DNA from: Dugong dugon
Taxonomy: Eukaryota > Chordata > Mammalia > Sirenia > Dugongidae
Direction: 5' to 3'
NCBI GenBank assembly: GCA_030035585.1
Contig: CM057465.1
Coordinates: 34,180,001-34,244,000 of the forward strand
Length of the DNA: 64,000 nucleotides
Shown: one piece after another, positions 21,801 to 33,429 of the stretch
Numbering within the stretch: position 1 is the stretch's first letter
Layout: every line of letters begins with the position of its first letter
Position numbers and translations under genes: made by a program
The notes under the pieces: model-generated
What the model saw: the letters and a program-made list of their open reading frames with translations, nothing else
The model's database searches: none
Told to the model about the DNA's origin: nothing

Positions 21801-22729
21801 AGTGTGACATTTCATTCTTATGTGAGAACTAAGTTTACAGATTCAGGAAGGACAAATTCTACTCTTGTAGGCATGTAGGATTCCATAATAGTAGATAAAA
21901 TACAATATGTATTTCCCACTGTTGAAATTGTTTTATGCATATTCCTAGCTTTAATGATCACAAACTGCACAACAGAATACGCATTTTCATCCCTAAAGAC
22001 TCAAAAACCATCAGCGAACAACAATGATTCAAGAAAGACTCAATTCATTATCCTTATTATGTATGGGAGTAGATATTGTTCATCAGCTTACTTGTGATGA
22101 AATCATTGAAGAACTTGTAAGAGTAAAGAATAGAACAAAATGTTTTTAATTGTAACATGTTAGAGGTGAAAGATCTATCTAAAAATAAAATATAGTAATT
22201 TGTTGTCATATTTGTTTTCTGATCATTAAATTTTCTTTTATGACTTTTTTCATTTGTTTATTTCTAATACTAGCATTTATTATGAAACAAGCATTAAAAA
22301 TTGAAGCATGAGCCATTTAAAGCAAAATTGGTGAAAGTAAATTTTTTGTTGCGGTGGAGCAACAGAATTTTGCGTTAATTTTTGAAACAACTAGGTTCAC
22401 TGACTCATTTTTCTTTGTTGTAGAATATGTGGAATATTTTTATAGACAATGTGGTATATAGTAAAAATCTTAGTACCTCACATTCACTAAAAATTTTGTA
22501 ATCCAGTTTATCTCATACCGCTAAAATGACATATGCCAGTTTTGCATTCAATTGCTAATATTATAGTCGTATTTAAAAAGAAGTTACATCGTGGATAGCT
22601 AAGACACACACACACATATATATACACCAATATATATAACTCACATATCCTGTTCGAATGCGTGAGTAAGCAGAGGAGGGGCCACCAAAGATTGAGTTTA
22701 GGGCCCTCATATGCCTTAATATGGCTGTG
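18829..22729 (+). mobile_element. hAT DNA transposon relic, ZMYM1/Zaphod-like
   Basis: The left end reads cagggatgaattagccaata and the reverse complement of the right end contains cagccatattaaggcatatg, a degenerate inverted terminal repeat; both then run into ggggcacc/ggtggcccc-type blocks. Between them is an 835-codon-sized transposase relic on the plus strand, with about 0.8 kb before it and 0.6 kb after. The protein belongs to the hAT group with a TTF-type zinc finger and DUF4371-like core found in Zaphod elements and the ZMYM1 domesticated gene. Name by family resemblance only. Confidence 0.7.
19642..22149 (+). pseudogene. hAT transposase relic with TTF zinc finger and dimerisation end
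   Basis: The probable start is ATG at 19642 (MITTKWSTKTKVFKR, then a stop). A TTF-type zinc finger region near 20080-20340 reads REWLLYSPSVGSVYCFVCKL. The open piece 20612-20965 covers the start of the RNase H-like core, with SLSVDSTPYLSHTDQ keeping the first aspartate. The following RGQSYNNAANISGHYKG has Asn where this family normally has the second catalytic Asp. Another open piece is 21346-21756. The C-terminal dimerisation region near 21980-22149 reads QERLNSLSLLCMGVDIVHQL and ends at TAA 22147-22149. Several frameshifts and stops separate these pieces. Confidence 0.8.
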
Positions 22730-22737
22730 TTCCATAT
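22730..22737. repeat. Probable hAT target-site duplication, right
   Basis: ttccatat, seven of eight bases equal to 18821-18828. Confidence 0.4.
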
Positions 22738-22894
22738 AGATATTACTGCTTTTCCTTAAACCATCTTTTCTTTTCACTTCGCAAATATGTTCTAACTGAA
22801 AAGGAAGACATCTTTGATTAATCTTAACGGATTAGAGTCACTCCTTTACCCTGATTAGATGAATAGACAGACCATTGCATTTGCTTACCAGTTT

Positions 22895-23045
22895 GGCCAC
22901 TGCCTAGCTGTAAGGTTTTACATTACTTATCTTCTCAGTTTCTTCTTCTCTAAACTGAGGATGATAATAGTGCTTCTCTCACAAGATTGTTGGGCAGGGG
23001 AGTTAAATGAGATGATGCACACGAAGTAAGATATCTGAGCCCTTT
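22895..23045 (+). mobile_element. MIR relic
   Basis: It shows the MIR run ending in aaactgaggatgataatagt followed by gttaaatgagatgatgcaca, with strong divergence. Confidence 0.6.
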
Positions 23046-23384
23046 TTATGGATCACCCATAAGGGGTAAGGGGCAGTGATTTGGGTCTGTGACGGGGTAA
23101 CTTCTGATCAATTCCTAATCAAGCACTGTGCATGCTGGCCATTGTCTTGTGAGATGGCCAAGAGTGGTCCCTAAAGAGCTGATAAGTCAAAACTGCAATC
23201 CTGGAGACCAAGTGCAGAGCATCCTTTGTCAAGTTTAACACTGAAGAAATAGGATGATCCTACCCTGGAGAGCTGAGGTGGCCTGCATGGTTATAGCCAA
23301 TAGTGTATCATCTGAAGTGGACAACATAATTAGTCAGGCTTTAGAGGAGATGTTTTCAACAATAACACCATAAGGGAGCTAGAA

Positions 23385-23580
23385 GCAACATATTTATAGC
23401 TGACATTTATTGTGCACTTACTATGTACCATGTACTAAGATCTTTACATGAATTAACTCATTTAATCCTCAGTGCATATTTTATAAGATGAGGCAACTGA
23501 AGCCAAGAGATAAATTACTCAACCTTGAAAGTGATAGAATCAGGATTCAAACCTAGACAGTCTTTTTCAGGAAGCCACGT
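23385..23580 (-). mobile_element. MIR relic
   Basis: The plus strand reads tgacatttattgtgcactta, then tcatttaatcctcagtgcat and gatgaggcaactgaagcc, which is the reverse of the MIR consensus through its core and 3' end. Confidence 0.8.
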
Positions 23581-23589
23581 TATTAATCA

Positions 23590-25190
23590 ATACACATGTT
23601 GTAGACATAAACGATCTCCCAAATAGGGAGGAACAGGTCTCCTTTTGCACTATGTGTACCTCCAGGATTTTGAATAATTCAGAGGGTGTTTGGGAGTTCC
23701 ATGAAGGAGATACTGGATTTCTTGCTTTTGCTCATGTGGAATGTGACCATACTTATAATTGTTATAGTTTCTGAGTAATTTTCTACATAAGCTTTATTTT
23801 TCAATTGATGTTAACCTTCTTGAGGAAAGAACTCCTGATAGTTTTTATTTTTTTTTAAACTCCCCTCTCACTTTATAATACTCTGAACAATATTCTTATA
23901 GGAGATTATTGGCAATAGTGGCAGACAAATAAATAAAAAATTAGTTTTAGGCTAATAAAACTTAGACTAAAACCTAAAAACTCATGATTTATTTAGGCTT
24001 CTGGTGATAGAAACTTTTAGTTTCATTATTGCTAAGAAATCATTTATAAAGAAAGGTTTTGAACTGTGGTTTACAAGCTGCTTTCATGAGAAGCCACTTA
24101 CATGCATTGTTTGGGTAATGTACACATTCAGTCTCCTTCAGGTCAGAATGATCAAGCATAAGATGACACTGACTATTTGTCGGTATGAATCTGTTCTGAG
24201 TGGGGACCTACAGGTGAGAGATTAGAAAATTAATTTCCATGTCCCTGGAGCTCTTCTGTCTCTTGGAAACATGTCTGTTGACACTGAGCTTGACACCAAG
24301 TCCATCTGAAATAGTTCTAAAATTACAGAAAAAAATTCCATTATCCCTACTCTGCCTGTGTGCTGGAAGGTGATGCCCTCTACTATCAATACATCCAGAG
24401 TAATGTATGATTTTGTGAGAATTCTCAAAAGAATGATCAAGATCAGTGACAGACCAAAAATCAAAGAATGATCATCTTTCCCAAAGAGATGATAAAAATG
24501 GGTATGTGCTTTTATTCAGATTGAAGCTTTTAAAAGAAAATGTTAAAAAAAAAGATAATGTCTTACTGTAGATTCTATGAGGAAGCAGCAAATGTCACTA
24601 TGCCGTAAAAAAGCAATTTGATTGAGCTTTTTTTTTGTAACTTACTATTTTCTCATTATAAAAGTAATAGTTTGTTGTTGAAAAGTCTAAATTTTTCATA
24701 CCATATGTAAGTGTAAAAAACTACCTGTAACCTTAATATACAACAATACTCACTGTCAACATGTAATTCCATATTTTTTCTCTATCTACATCTACACGTC
24801 TTTCTACATCTAGCTATATCTGTAGGTCTTAGAGGGGACATCATGCTGTATGTATTTTATTATGTGTTTTCTTCTACATAAGGTTACATTGTGAAGTAGT
24901 TCTCCACTGTTTCAGAAATGGCCAGCTGACGTACAAAGATTTGAACTCCCATTTCATAGTGTAGAGCTGCTTTTAGGAAGCAACCCCCCAGCCAAGGGCT
25001 GCATTTTTAAGCCCCCTTGCAACTGTGTGGGATGACATCATTGGTTTTCGTAAAGTGGATTAGGAACTGAAGTGATGTGTGGCTTCTGGGCCAAAGAGAT
25101 TAAGTATCTTTGTCTTTTCCATGCTTTCATCCACTTCCAGGGTGAATTTGGACAGCACATGTGGAAGATTAGTTAATCGTTCAAAAATAT
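23590..25190. other. Unassigned DNA
   Basis: No gene or named repeat was recognised. The stretch 24918-25150 has the look of an old interspersed repeat, but I could not place it. Confidence 0.4.
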
Positions 25191-25560
25191 TCACTCCCTT
25201 CCCTACCTAATGGAAAGAGTATACTTCCTCATCCATTAACTTAAGGCTTGGCCACAATACTTTATTTGGTCAATGAGAAGTTTGCAGACATTAAGCAAGC
25301 AAAGCTTTGAAATATGTTTTTAGAGTGGAGCTTGCCCTTTTGCATTTTTTCCGTGCCATGAGAAAAGCGTGAATTCAATAGCCTTCTTGTCCCAGGAGCA
25401 GAATAGGAGACCATAAAGCAGAGACAAGTCAGCTTCCCTATAATGTGAAGCAGAGTCATACCAGTTGATGCACTCTGAAGCTGAGCTGCCCCAAATCACC
25501 TACAAATGTGTGAGAAATAAATGTTTATTGTTGTATTGCATTAAGAACGCTTCTCAGAAG
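25190..25560 (+). mobile_element. Old LTR-like or nonautonomous repeat, copy A
   Basis: It shares order and wording with 27040-27370: a tggtcaatgagaagtttgca block, then gagcttgcccttttgcat, and near the end gtgagaaataaatgtttatt. The polyadenylation-type signal near its end suggests a plus-strand LTR or retroposon. I do not assign a family name. Confidence 0.5.
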
Positions 25561-26473
25561 TTGATGTGCCCAAAGTGTACCTATCATTGAGTCTAGAAAA
25601 AGGAAAAAAGAGAGAAAGAGAGAAGTATGTCTCAAAAAGAGCTGTGAGTCTGAGTTTTGGCAAATGGTCTTGGTTAGAATCAAATACAAGGGAAATCCAC
25701 AAAATAATTGAGAAAATTGTATTGGCAAAATGCCCCAGGCTGGACTAAAAGGAACTGAGACAATATGAGATATTAAAAAAGTCCTATTAATATTCTGCAG
25801 TTAGGAGGCAGGCTAAGAAAGCTATTTAGGAATCAAGAATGCTATTCTCCAATGCCCTTCTCAGAAGTGGTTGAAGAAAATAATGCAAAAGAATCTTCAC
25901 CCCCACCCACAGGGAACTGAATCAAAAGCTCTGGAAAAAAATGGGCTAGGCATTGACTCCCAGAGATCAGAACTTGAGCCTAAGCAAGGAACATATTTTT
26001 CTTTCAGAAAAAAATGACAACATATTCAGAGTGGGCTTTTAGAATTACTGTGGACCAGTGATTGCTGTGTGCCTCCCATTCTTACCCTTTTCAAATGGGA
26101 GTGTTTATTGTGGTTATCCTGTTCAAGTACCTGTATTTTGGGTCTGTATAGTTAAGATAACTTGTCTGTTTATATCTCAGGCCTCTGAATCAAGAGGAGC
26201 CTCATCTGGACCTGATGTAGATTATGGGCTCCTGGACTTTAAGCCTGATGTTATCAATGGATGAGACTTTTAGAGGACCTAAGATGAAGATGAGTGTACT
26301 AGGAAAAATATAAATACAGTGAAACCTTTGAGAGCCAGAACTCAATGGGACTGCCTTGTTTTTCCGGGTCTCGCAAGTTTTCTGCTTTTGACAGAGTGCA
26401 GTCTTACCATTTTTTTATCGCTTGTTTTAGTGGACAATATTTTTCTTCTTTGACAGGTTTCTGCCTTACACAA

Positions 26474-26970
26474 TGTCTTAGACTGGCTTCTCTAGAGAAG
26501 CAAAACCAGTGAAGCATATATATAAATTATATACAGAGATTTATTTCGAGGAAATGGCTCCTGCAATTGTGGAGGCTGGCAAGTTCCAAATCCGTGGGTC
26601 AAATGTTAGGCTGGAGGCTTCTCCTGAATCATGTGGTTTCAGGGCTGAAGATCTCAAAATCTTCAGGTCAAGCAGTAGGCTGCTGGCTCCTGGGGTGATG
26701 GGAGCTGGCAAATCCAAAATCTGCAGGTCGGGCAGCTGGCTGAAGGCTTCTCCAAGAACAGAGGTCAGACCACGAGACAAATGAAGGATGGAGAAAGAAA
26801 GCAAGATTTGCCAGAACAACCATGTATATTGGATGCAGGCCACACCCCCAAGGAAATCCTCTTCCAACTGCTTGGCTGCTCACATTGGCTCACAAAATGG
26901 AGGATGATTACATAATATCTGCCAAAACCACTGAGAATCATGGCTTAACCACATGACATTAACCATCACA
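26474..26970 (-). mobile_element. MLT2-like (ERVL) LTR
   Basis: The plus strand starts tgtcttagactggcttctct and ends ttaaccatcaca, with agatttatttcgaggaaatg and caattgtggaggctggcaag between. It is the reverse of the family represented at 42113 and 60567. Internal reading frames here are incidental. Confidence 0.7.
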
Positions 26971-27039
26971 CATAGCTTCCAGCTTTCACAGGTTTTTCTG
27001 TATTTACAATCAGGAGGACTGTAATAGATTAGATTACAG

Positions 27040-27370
27040 TTTTAAAATATTCCTTTTTTCCCCCATTCCCACCCTTTCATAAGAGAAGTGTACTTTTCTG
27101 CACTTTAAAATGGACTTGACCATATGACTTGTTTTGACCAATGGTATGTTAGCAGTCATGGTGCAAGCAAAGATTTGAAGTATGCTTGTGCAGTGGCTCT
27201 TGCCTTTTTGTGCTACTTTCATTGTCAAGAGAATAACAAACCCCAGAGAGACTACCAGTCTCAGCAGAAGGATGAGAGACATGTAGAGGAGAACCACCCT
27301 AGCTATTTTCACCTGAAACAAAGCCATCATAGGTCATCCGCAAAATTGTGAGCAAGAAGTAAGTGCTTAT
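27040..27370 (+). mobile_element. Old LTR-like or nonautonomous repeat, copy B
   Basis: This is the second copy of the repeat at 25190-25560: ttttgaccaatggtatgtta, then gtgcagtggctcttgccttt and ccgcaaaattgtgagcaag. The two copies are diverged, in the same orientation and about 1.8 kb apart. Confidence 0.5.
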
Positions 27371-27529
27371 TTTTGTTTTTCATGTTAGTTTGAGGTTGTT
27401 CTGTGAGATATCTGCATGGATTTTCCTTCATCCACTTCAAATTTTTGCTGAAACATCATCATCTTAGTGATGGACTCAACCTATTTAAAACAATAATCCT
27501 CACTTTAGCCCAGCACCCCCTATCTCCCT

Positions 27530-27735
27530 TCTCTGCTGTATTTGTCTTCATAGCATTTTTTACCTTCTAATATACCATATAATTTTCCCATTTATTGAGC
27601 TTATAGTCTGCCTTCCCCAACTAGAATATAACCTCCATTATGTTAGAAACTTTACTGCCATAACCCCAACACCTATAATATTATCTGGTACATAGTAGAT
27701 ACTCAATATTTATTTTTATAAAATTAATGAATTAA
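27530..27735 (+). mobile_element. Ancient LINE 3' end (L1M/L2 type)
   Basis: It contains ctagaatataacctccatta, then ctggtacatagtagatactc and aatatttatt, the characteristic end of old mammalian LINEs. Confidence 0.65.
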
Positions 27736-28322
27736 TCAATATGTACATAGAAAAAATATCAAAAGAAAGTGCAAAAAATAGTAGTAGTATTTATTGCAAG
27801 TTTCTGTGAATATGGATGATTTTTATTTTTTTATATTTTCTAAATTATCTACAATGAATATATACAGTTTACTTAATAAAAACCCAACATTTTAGAATTG
27901 TTTTAACTAGACATAGAAATTTCAGATTTTCTGCTTATTTTGATATTACTGAGGTTGTCCATTTATTAGTAAGCCTAATTTTTTTCCTAGCATATACTGT
28001 GGCATAAGGGATTTGTGGGCAGAAGGAGGCTCAAAATAGAAGGCAAGTGGGCCAAGGAGAGAAAGTTGAGAGGCTGTGAGAGTTGACAATTGAGAGTGGA
28101 TAAGAGAAACAAATCCTAGAAATCAGTTCCATAAGTCCCTCTGTACAAATCTGGGAATCTTCACTTTTTTTATATCTTCCTCTCTCTTACAGTAGTAATA
28201 TGTTACCAAGAATTCCCTTTTTTAATTATTCTTGAATTTTAAAACTAGTTCAAGTTATGCTACTGTTTTAAACATTTTAATGAATAATTTCATTGTACCT
28301 GTATACTTACTATAAAGATACA
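27736..28322. other. Unassigned AT-rich DNA
   Basis: No feature recognised. Confidence 0.5.
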
Positions 28323-28523
28323 TTGTTGTTGTGTGCCACTGAGTTGATTCTGACTCTTAGCAACCCTATGGGACAGAGTAGAACTGTCCCATAGGGTTTC
28401 CTAGGCTGTAATCTTTATGGGAGCAGATTGCCAGTCTTTTCTCTCATGGAGTGGCTAGCGGGTTTGAGCTGTTGACTTTAAGTTAGCAGGCGAGCACTTA
28501 ACCATTGCACCATGACCCCTGGT
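28323..28523 (-). mobile_element. AfroSINE, long form
   Basis: First of three minus-strand SINEs in a row. The tail aacaacaatg and the long-form middle segment are visible; the head has decayed to ccaggggtcatggtgcaatg. Confidence 0.88.
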
Positions 28524-28622
28524 TAAGAAATGTCATGGTCTCATTCTATAGCGTACCAGTCAGTATGCTGATATAATAGTAGGCAATGAGAATACTACTA
28601 GGATGGTAGTATAATGATAGCA

Positions 28623-28833
28623 GTTGTTGTGATTGTTGTTAGATGTCGAGTCAATTTCCACTCATAGCAACCCCGTGTAACAGAGTAGAACTGCCTGGTA
28701 GGGTTTCCTAGTTTGCAGTCTTTATGGGAGCAGATTGCCAAGTCTTGTTCCCCTGGAGCTGTTAGGTGGGTTTGAACTGCCAGCCTTCTGGTTAGCAGCC
28801 AAGCACTTAACCCTTGCACCATCAGGGCTCCTT
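28623..28833 (-). mobile_element. AfroSINE, long form
   Basis: Second of the run. The head ggagccctgatggtgcaagg is clear, and the B box region reads gttcaaaccc. Confidence 0.9.
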
Positions 28834-28846
28834 AAATGATAGTTAT

Positions 28847-29005
28847 TGTTGTTGTTAGGTGCTGTTGAGTCAGTTCTGACTCATAGCAACCGTATAGGAC
28901 AGAGTGGAACTGCCCCATAGGGTTTCTAGGTAGTGGCTGGTGGATTCGAACTGCCGACCTTTTGGTTAGCAGCTGAGCTTTTAACCACTATGCCACCAGG
29001 GCTCC
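28847..29005 (-). mobile_element. AfroSINE, short form
   Basis: Third of the run. It is the best preserved of the three, with head ggagccctggtggcatagtg and B box cagttcgaatcc. Only about 13 bp separate its tail from the previous copy's head. Confidence 0.93.
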
Positions 29006-29361
29006 ATTAAATGATAGTAGTAGTGATATAATAATGATTGACAGATCGTTAAACTGTATTTAGAGGATTTGGGTTAATTGCATGAAGTTGTTTCTCCTAG
29101 ACTGAATTATTGCTTCAAGCCTGAGATGACAATGCAAAATGAAGATGCTCACCATGGAAAGTGTGAGCCATTGAATGTTTGTTTCATTCACCTACCCTTC
29201 TTCTTTCCCCCATACTCACTGTGACTGGAAGACAAGAAAGGCTGAGAAGGACATTCTAGGACCCAATGCCAAATACATTTTTCTAAGAAAAAAGTGGTCT
29301 ATCTTGATTGATATAAGTTTCTTGTGATTCACAGGGTGTACCAGGACTATGAATGAAAGTT

Positions 29362-29600
29362 GTATACTACAGTATAGTGGTTAAGAGCATTGGGATTTGG
29401 AATAAGATGGAACTTGATTTGAATTTCAGCTCTACTAGTTACTACCAATGTTGCCTCAGCAAGTAACTAACTTTTCTGAATCTCAATTTTATCATCCGTA
29501 AATGGGAAGAATAAGGATTAAATGAAATGCCATTTGTAAAGTGTTCAGTATAGTATTTGATCGCTAGCAGTCAGTAAATTCTAGCTAGTATTACTACTGC
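29362..29600 (+). mobile_element. MIR relic
   Basis: The start acagtatagtggttaagagc, the middle ttctgaatctcaattttatc and the end cagtcagtaaattctagcta follow the MIR consensus nearly end to end. Confidence 0.8.
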
Positions 29601-31013
29601 TATTATACTGTTTTATCTAATACCCGCTTAGCTCACCTGTAGGGAGGCTGGTGAGATGACCTTCCAGAAAATGAGGAGAAAAATTGTTTACTAATAATAT
29701 ACCTAAGATTTCCTGCTTTGTACTAAGTGATAGCTATGGATCTCATTGTCTTTATGAAATTTAATTGCAGAGAATTACTATATAGCTTACTTGGTGTCAT
29801 AAAATTTGGTGCATCTTGACCTTGAATGATGCTCAAGCTGTTCTTTGAGTGTTTTAGCAATCAATACCTGTCCTGAATCCCAGTCATGGTGAAAAAAAAA
29901 TCTGTATTTTATTTTGTATGAAAAAAAAAAGAATCTACAGCACCAACAGGGTAGACGATTACAGACATTTCCCCCAATAAGCATGTAAGGCATAAAATTC
30001 AGTGCATGAACAGCAGGGGATTATGAAACATGACCATAGACTGTGAAAAACAGTATCAGGGAAAAACCTAGTTCATTCGTATTACACATTTGCCTTTTAT
30101 CAGGATTTTCTTAAATGTATGTTGAGGAGTAGTGTAAACATCACATGTGATATTGAAACAGCTGTTAGCTTCCCTGAGGAAGCAGCCATCACTTGCTCCA
30201 TGGTGTGCCTTGGCTGCCCTACTGCTCTTTTTGTTTTTGAATCTAGCCTCATTACATTAATAGCTCACATCTTCTAAGGCATGTTAAAAATAGATTGTAA
30301 GAAAATTGAATGCAGTGTTTCCCTCCTCCCTCCTACTCCTTTTCTCAACTGTAATATAATGGCACTCCTCAGAAACAGTCCACGGAAATCAGGAGTTTCT
30401 CAGCAGCTTGCGTGGGAAGTGCAGACTATTGTGTGGAAGTGTTACAGCCTACTGCTTGGCAGGAAGTCATTTCTGGAAAAGTTAGCTGAATAAACACCTT
30501 CCATTGTCTACAGAGGTTGAAGTCCAATGAAACTCCTTATTTCTATCTCCAAACTAACCTGGTGCTGTTAATACATTTAACCCTTTTTTTTTCTAGCATC
30601 TCACATTTATTGAAGTGATTCTTAACCTTTTCCGGCTCTTGGACTACTTTGAGACTTTGGTGGGACAATGAACTCCAGTGTTTATTTTGCAAGGGGCCTG
30701 TGGCTCGTCCCCCATTCCACCTCTCCGCCTAGTTGTTCTGTAGTAGATATGAGTAAATAATAATCAAGGAAAATATCCTAAAGAAGACAAGATGAGAATC
30801 TCCTTTCTCTTATGCCACTCCATTGCATGTTTCCACTGAAAAAAAGGGCCGAGCTCTGCTAAGAACTAATTTAAAAGGTAGTCACTTTTATAGTCTTATT
30901 TCTTAAAATGATCATAATGGGCTTAATTTTTTCCCACTGTAACAAAACTGGAAAAAATTTAATCTTACAAATTAGTATGTAAGAAATTTAGACCACGAAG
31001 GCAAAGAAAGAAA
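29600..31013. other. Unassigned DNA
   Basis: No gene or repeat was recognised. Short A-runs lie at 29893-29899 and 29921-29930. Confidence 0.5.
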
Positions 31014-31222
31014 AACTTGTTGCCGTCAAGTCATTTCCAACTCATGGAGATTTTCATGTGTTACAGAGTAGAATTGCTCCATAGGTTTGTTTTTGTGTTT
31101 TTTGTACCCGTTGAATAAGCAGATAGCAAATCTTGTCTTCCATGGCACCGCTGGATGGGTTTGAACCATCAACCTTTAAGTTAGTAGTTGAACGTAAACC
31201 CTTTGTGCCATCCAGGGGCCTT
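31014..31222 (-). mobile_element. AfroSINE-related SINE, diverged subfamily
   Basis: The minus strand begins ggcccctggatggcacaaag and carries a B box-like ggttcaaaccc. The body and the tail (cttgacggcaacaagttt in place of aac repeats) differ from the other copies, so it is an older or separate subfamily. About 40 bp of its middle is altered by T-rich sequence. Confidence 0.75.
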
Positions 31223-31632
31223 CAAAAAGGGAATAGGCTCTGTTTAACCTGGAGAATACTGTTAACGGCACTCTAAAATTTGAAGAGCATTTGTGGAGAC
31301 ATACCAGTCACAGAATCATTACACCAAGAAGGAATTGGCAGAAGATTCTTTTGAAAAAGCACCTTTTGGTTAAATCTCAGATTTAGTCATTCAACAATCT
31401 GAGTTAGAAGTGGAACTGGCTGAGTTAGAAGATAGAGTTTGCTGTCACTGAGAATATTCAAACAAAGGAAATTGCATTATGTTTCAGAGTACTGTAGAAG
31501 ATGTTTCTATTATCTACCGATAGATAATCTTTAGTGTACCTTTGCACTAAGAATTCTACAAGTACATAAAGAATTTAATTGGTTCGTGAGAAGAAACTTT
31601 TGAGATGTCTTTTCTTATGCTTTCTTGAAAAG

Positions 31633-31748
31633 GGAGCCCCGGTGACACAGTAGTTAAGAGCTATGGCTGCTAACCAAAAGGTCGGCAGTTCGAAGCTACC
31701 AGTTGCTCCTTGGAAACCCTATGCCGCAACAGGTTTTGGGTTTTTTAT
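31633..31748 (+). mobile_element. AfroSINE with internal deletion
   Basis: The head gagccccggtgacacagtag and B box cagttcgaagc are present. The body jumps from ggaaaccctatg to a short remnant of the tail, so the middle of the tRNA-unrelated part is lost. Confidence 0.8.
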
Positions 31749-32194
31749 GCTGAAGACAGTAGTTTTAATTAGTGCTGAGTTGGAGTTCCAGCTCTCTAGG
31801 ATCATTTATTTTATGTGTGGCCTTAGATATCCATGATGCTGTTACATGAAACCACAACCTCTTTCCCAATATCTTGAAAGTAACAAAGTACCATATTACC
31901 AGTGGAAATTGATTGCTGTCATTTGGGAGAAGTGAAACCACAGTCTTACATTCAAGGAAAGAGTACATCTGAATTAACTCTCTTGTCAAGAACTTTTGTT
32001 TTATTTTTCACCAAGCATTTTCATTAACTATTATCTGAGAGTTCATATCTAAAATTATTCTTTTCTCATCTAAGACCATATCATCTATCTGTGTTGAGAA
32101 TATAGATTGTGGTTTCCAGGCCAAGAAAATGTAATGACATTCAGCATCCATGGTTACTTTTCAGATGGATTCTTCATGACTGTAATAACAACAT

Positions 32195-32990
32195 GGGGGC
32201 AGTGTTTGACCTCCTCTAACTACACAAGGGGGAAGGAGAATCAAGATCAGCAGCACAAGGTTGACTCCCATGAGGCGGAGGCCACACAAGCCTCTGTTCT
32301 CCACCATCTTTACCAAATCTGACACCAACTGTCCTTCCCACAGCACTCTCTACTTCTCGTCTGGGTTTGATAATTCATTGCAATGGCCACATAGAACTCA
32401 CAGACCATACTCATGATTATGGGGTTTATTAGGGAAGTAACAGTTACATTTCAGGCTCAGGAATACTTGGGATACTGTTCTTCCATCAGGACAGCCTCTT
32501 TCCAGCTGTGCTTCCAGACACACCTCTCCCTGGCCCTACCCCTCTCCCCAAAGACACTCAGCTCTCTCTCTGTGTGGGCCGGCAAGCCCACCACATTGTC
32601 TCCTGCTGCCAGGTCTCTGCTGTCACTGCTTCTTACTGTCTTCAGGGTTACAGCTCACTCTCTTGGTGGCCTGCTACCAGGAGCTTCTCAGTGCAGGCTC
32701 CTGCGTCCAAAGAACATGCTGACTCCTGGCTGTTCTTCCACGGTAGTAGTGGAATCGTCTCTTCCCTGCCTCTCGGGTGGCTCCTTTCAAGCCCAGCAGG
32801 ATGGCAAAACTGACCAGTCCCTTTGGTGGGCTACAACTACCCTATCTGCACAGCCCTGCCTGGTCACTTGGTGGGAGTTACAAGACCATGGCTAGAAAGG
32901 CCACACACAAAAGTGATCTATCACACCACAATGACAAAGACTCTGCACAATCTAGAATCGCTTACCCTGAAGATTTCCTATAGCCCAAAA
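32195..32990 (-). mobile_element. Possible old LTR-like repeat
   Basis: A GC-richer island with catagaactcacagaccata and tgattatggggtttattagg looks like antisense LTR sequence. The 160-codon plus-strand frame at 32413-32895 is low-complexity Ser/Leu-rich and not a recognisable protein. I cannot place the family. Confidence 0.35.
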
Positions 32991-33145
32991 CTTGGTGTAG
33001 CATCCCTCCATTCATATCTTGAGCAAAGTTTTGTCCATGGAAGAATGGGAAAGAATTTTATTGTAGCATAATCTCACCCATAATCTTCTCTTGTGACATG
33101 GACTGCAAAGACATTAACTTTCCAATATAATTAAGATAGCTAAAA

Positions 33146-33176
33146 GTGTGTGTATGTGTGTGTGTGAGAGAGAGAC
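33146..33176 (+). repeat. (TG)n(AG)n microsatellite
   Basis: A short interrupted TG run passes into an AG run. Confidence 0.85.
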
Positions 33177-33429
33177 AGACTAATTAAATCAATAAGCATC
33201 TTTTAATTAAGGAATTGCTATGCATAGTGTACATCTAGGTGTAAGGAATGATACACCCTCCCTCCCCTGCAACAAACAAACAAACAAAATCCCCCAAAAC
33301 ATTAACTTTTCCCTCAGAGGTTTGGAATTTATTTGGGGAGATGAGAACTAAAAACTATACAAATGAAGAGTACATTAAAAAGAGAAGCCAGTATGTGTTA
33401 AGCATTGAATAATTGGATTAGGCAAGAAG

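Noticed and set aside
26541-26867. 108-codon minus-strand frame and a 91-codon plus-strand frame
   Set aside because: Both lie in an MLT2-like LTR with short internal repeats.
32413-32895. 160-codon plus-strand frame rich in Ser and Leu
   Set aside because: It stands in a GC-richer LTR-like stretch with other open frames in two phases, as expected from composition. No recognisable domain.
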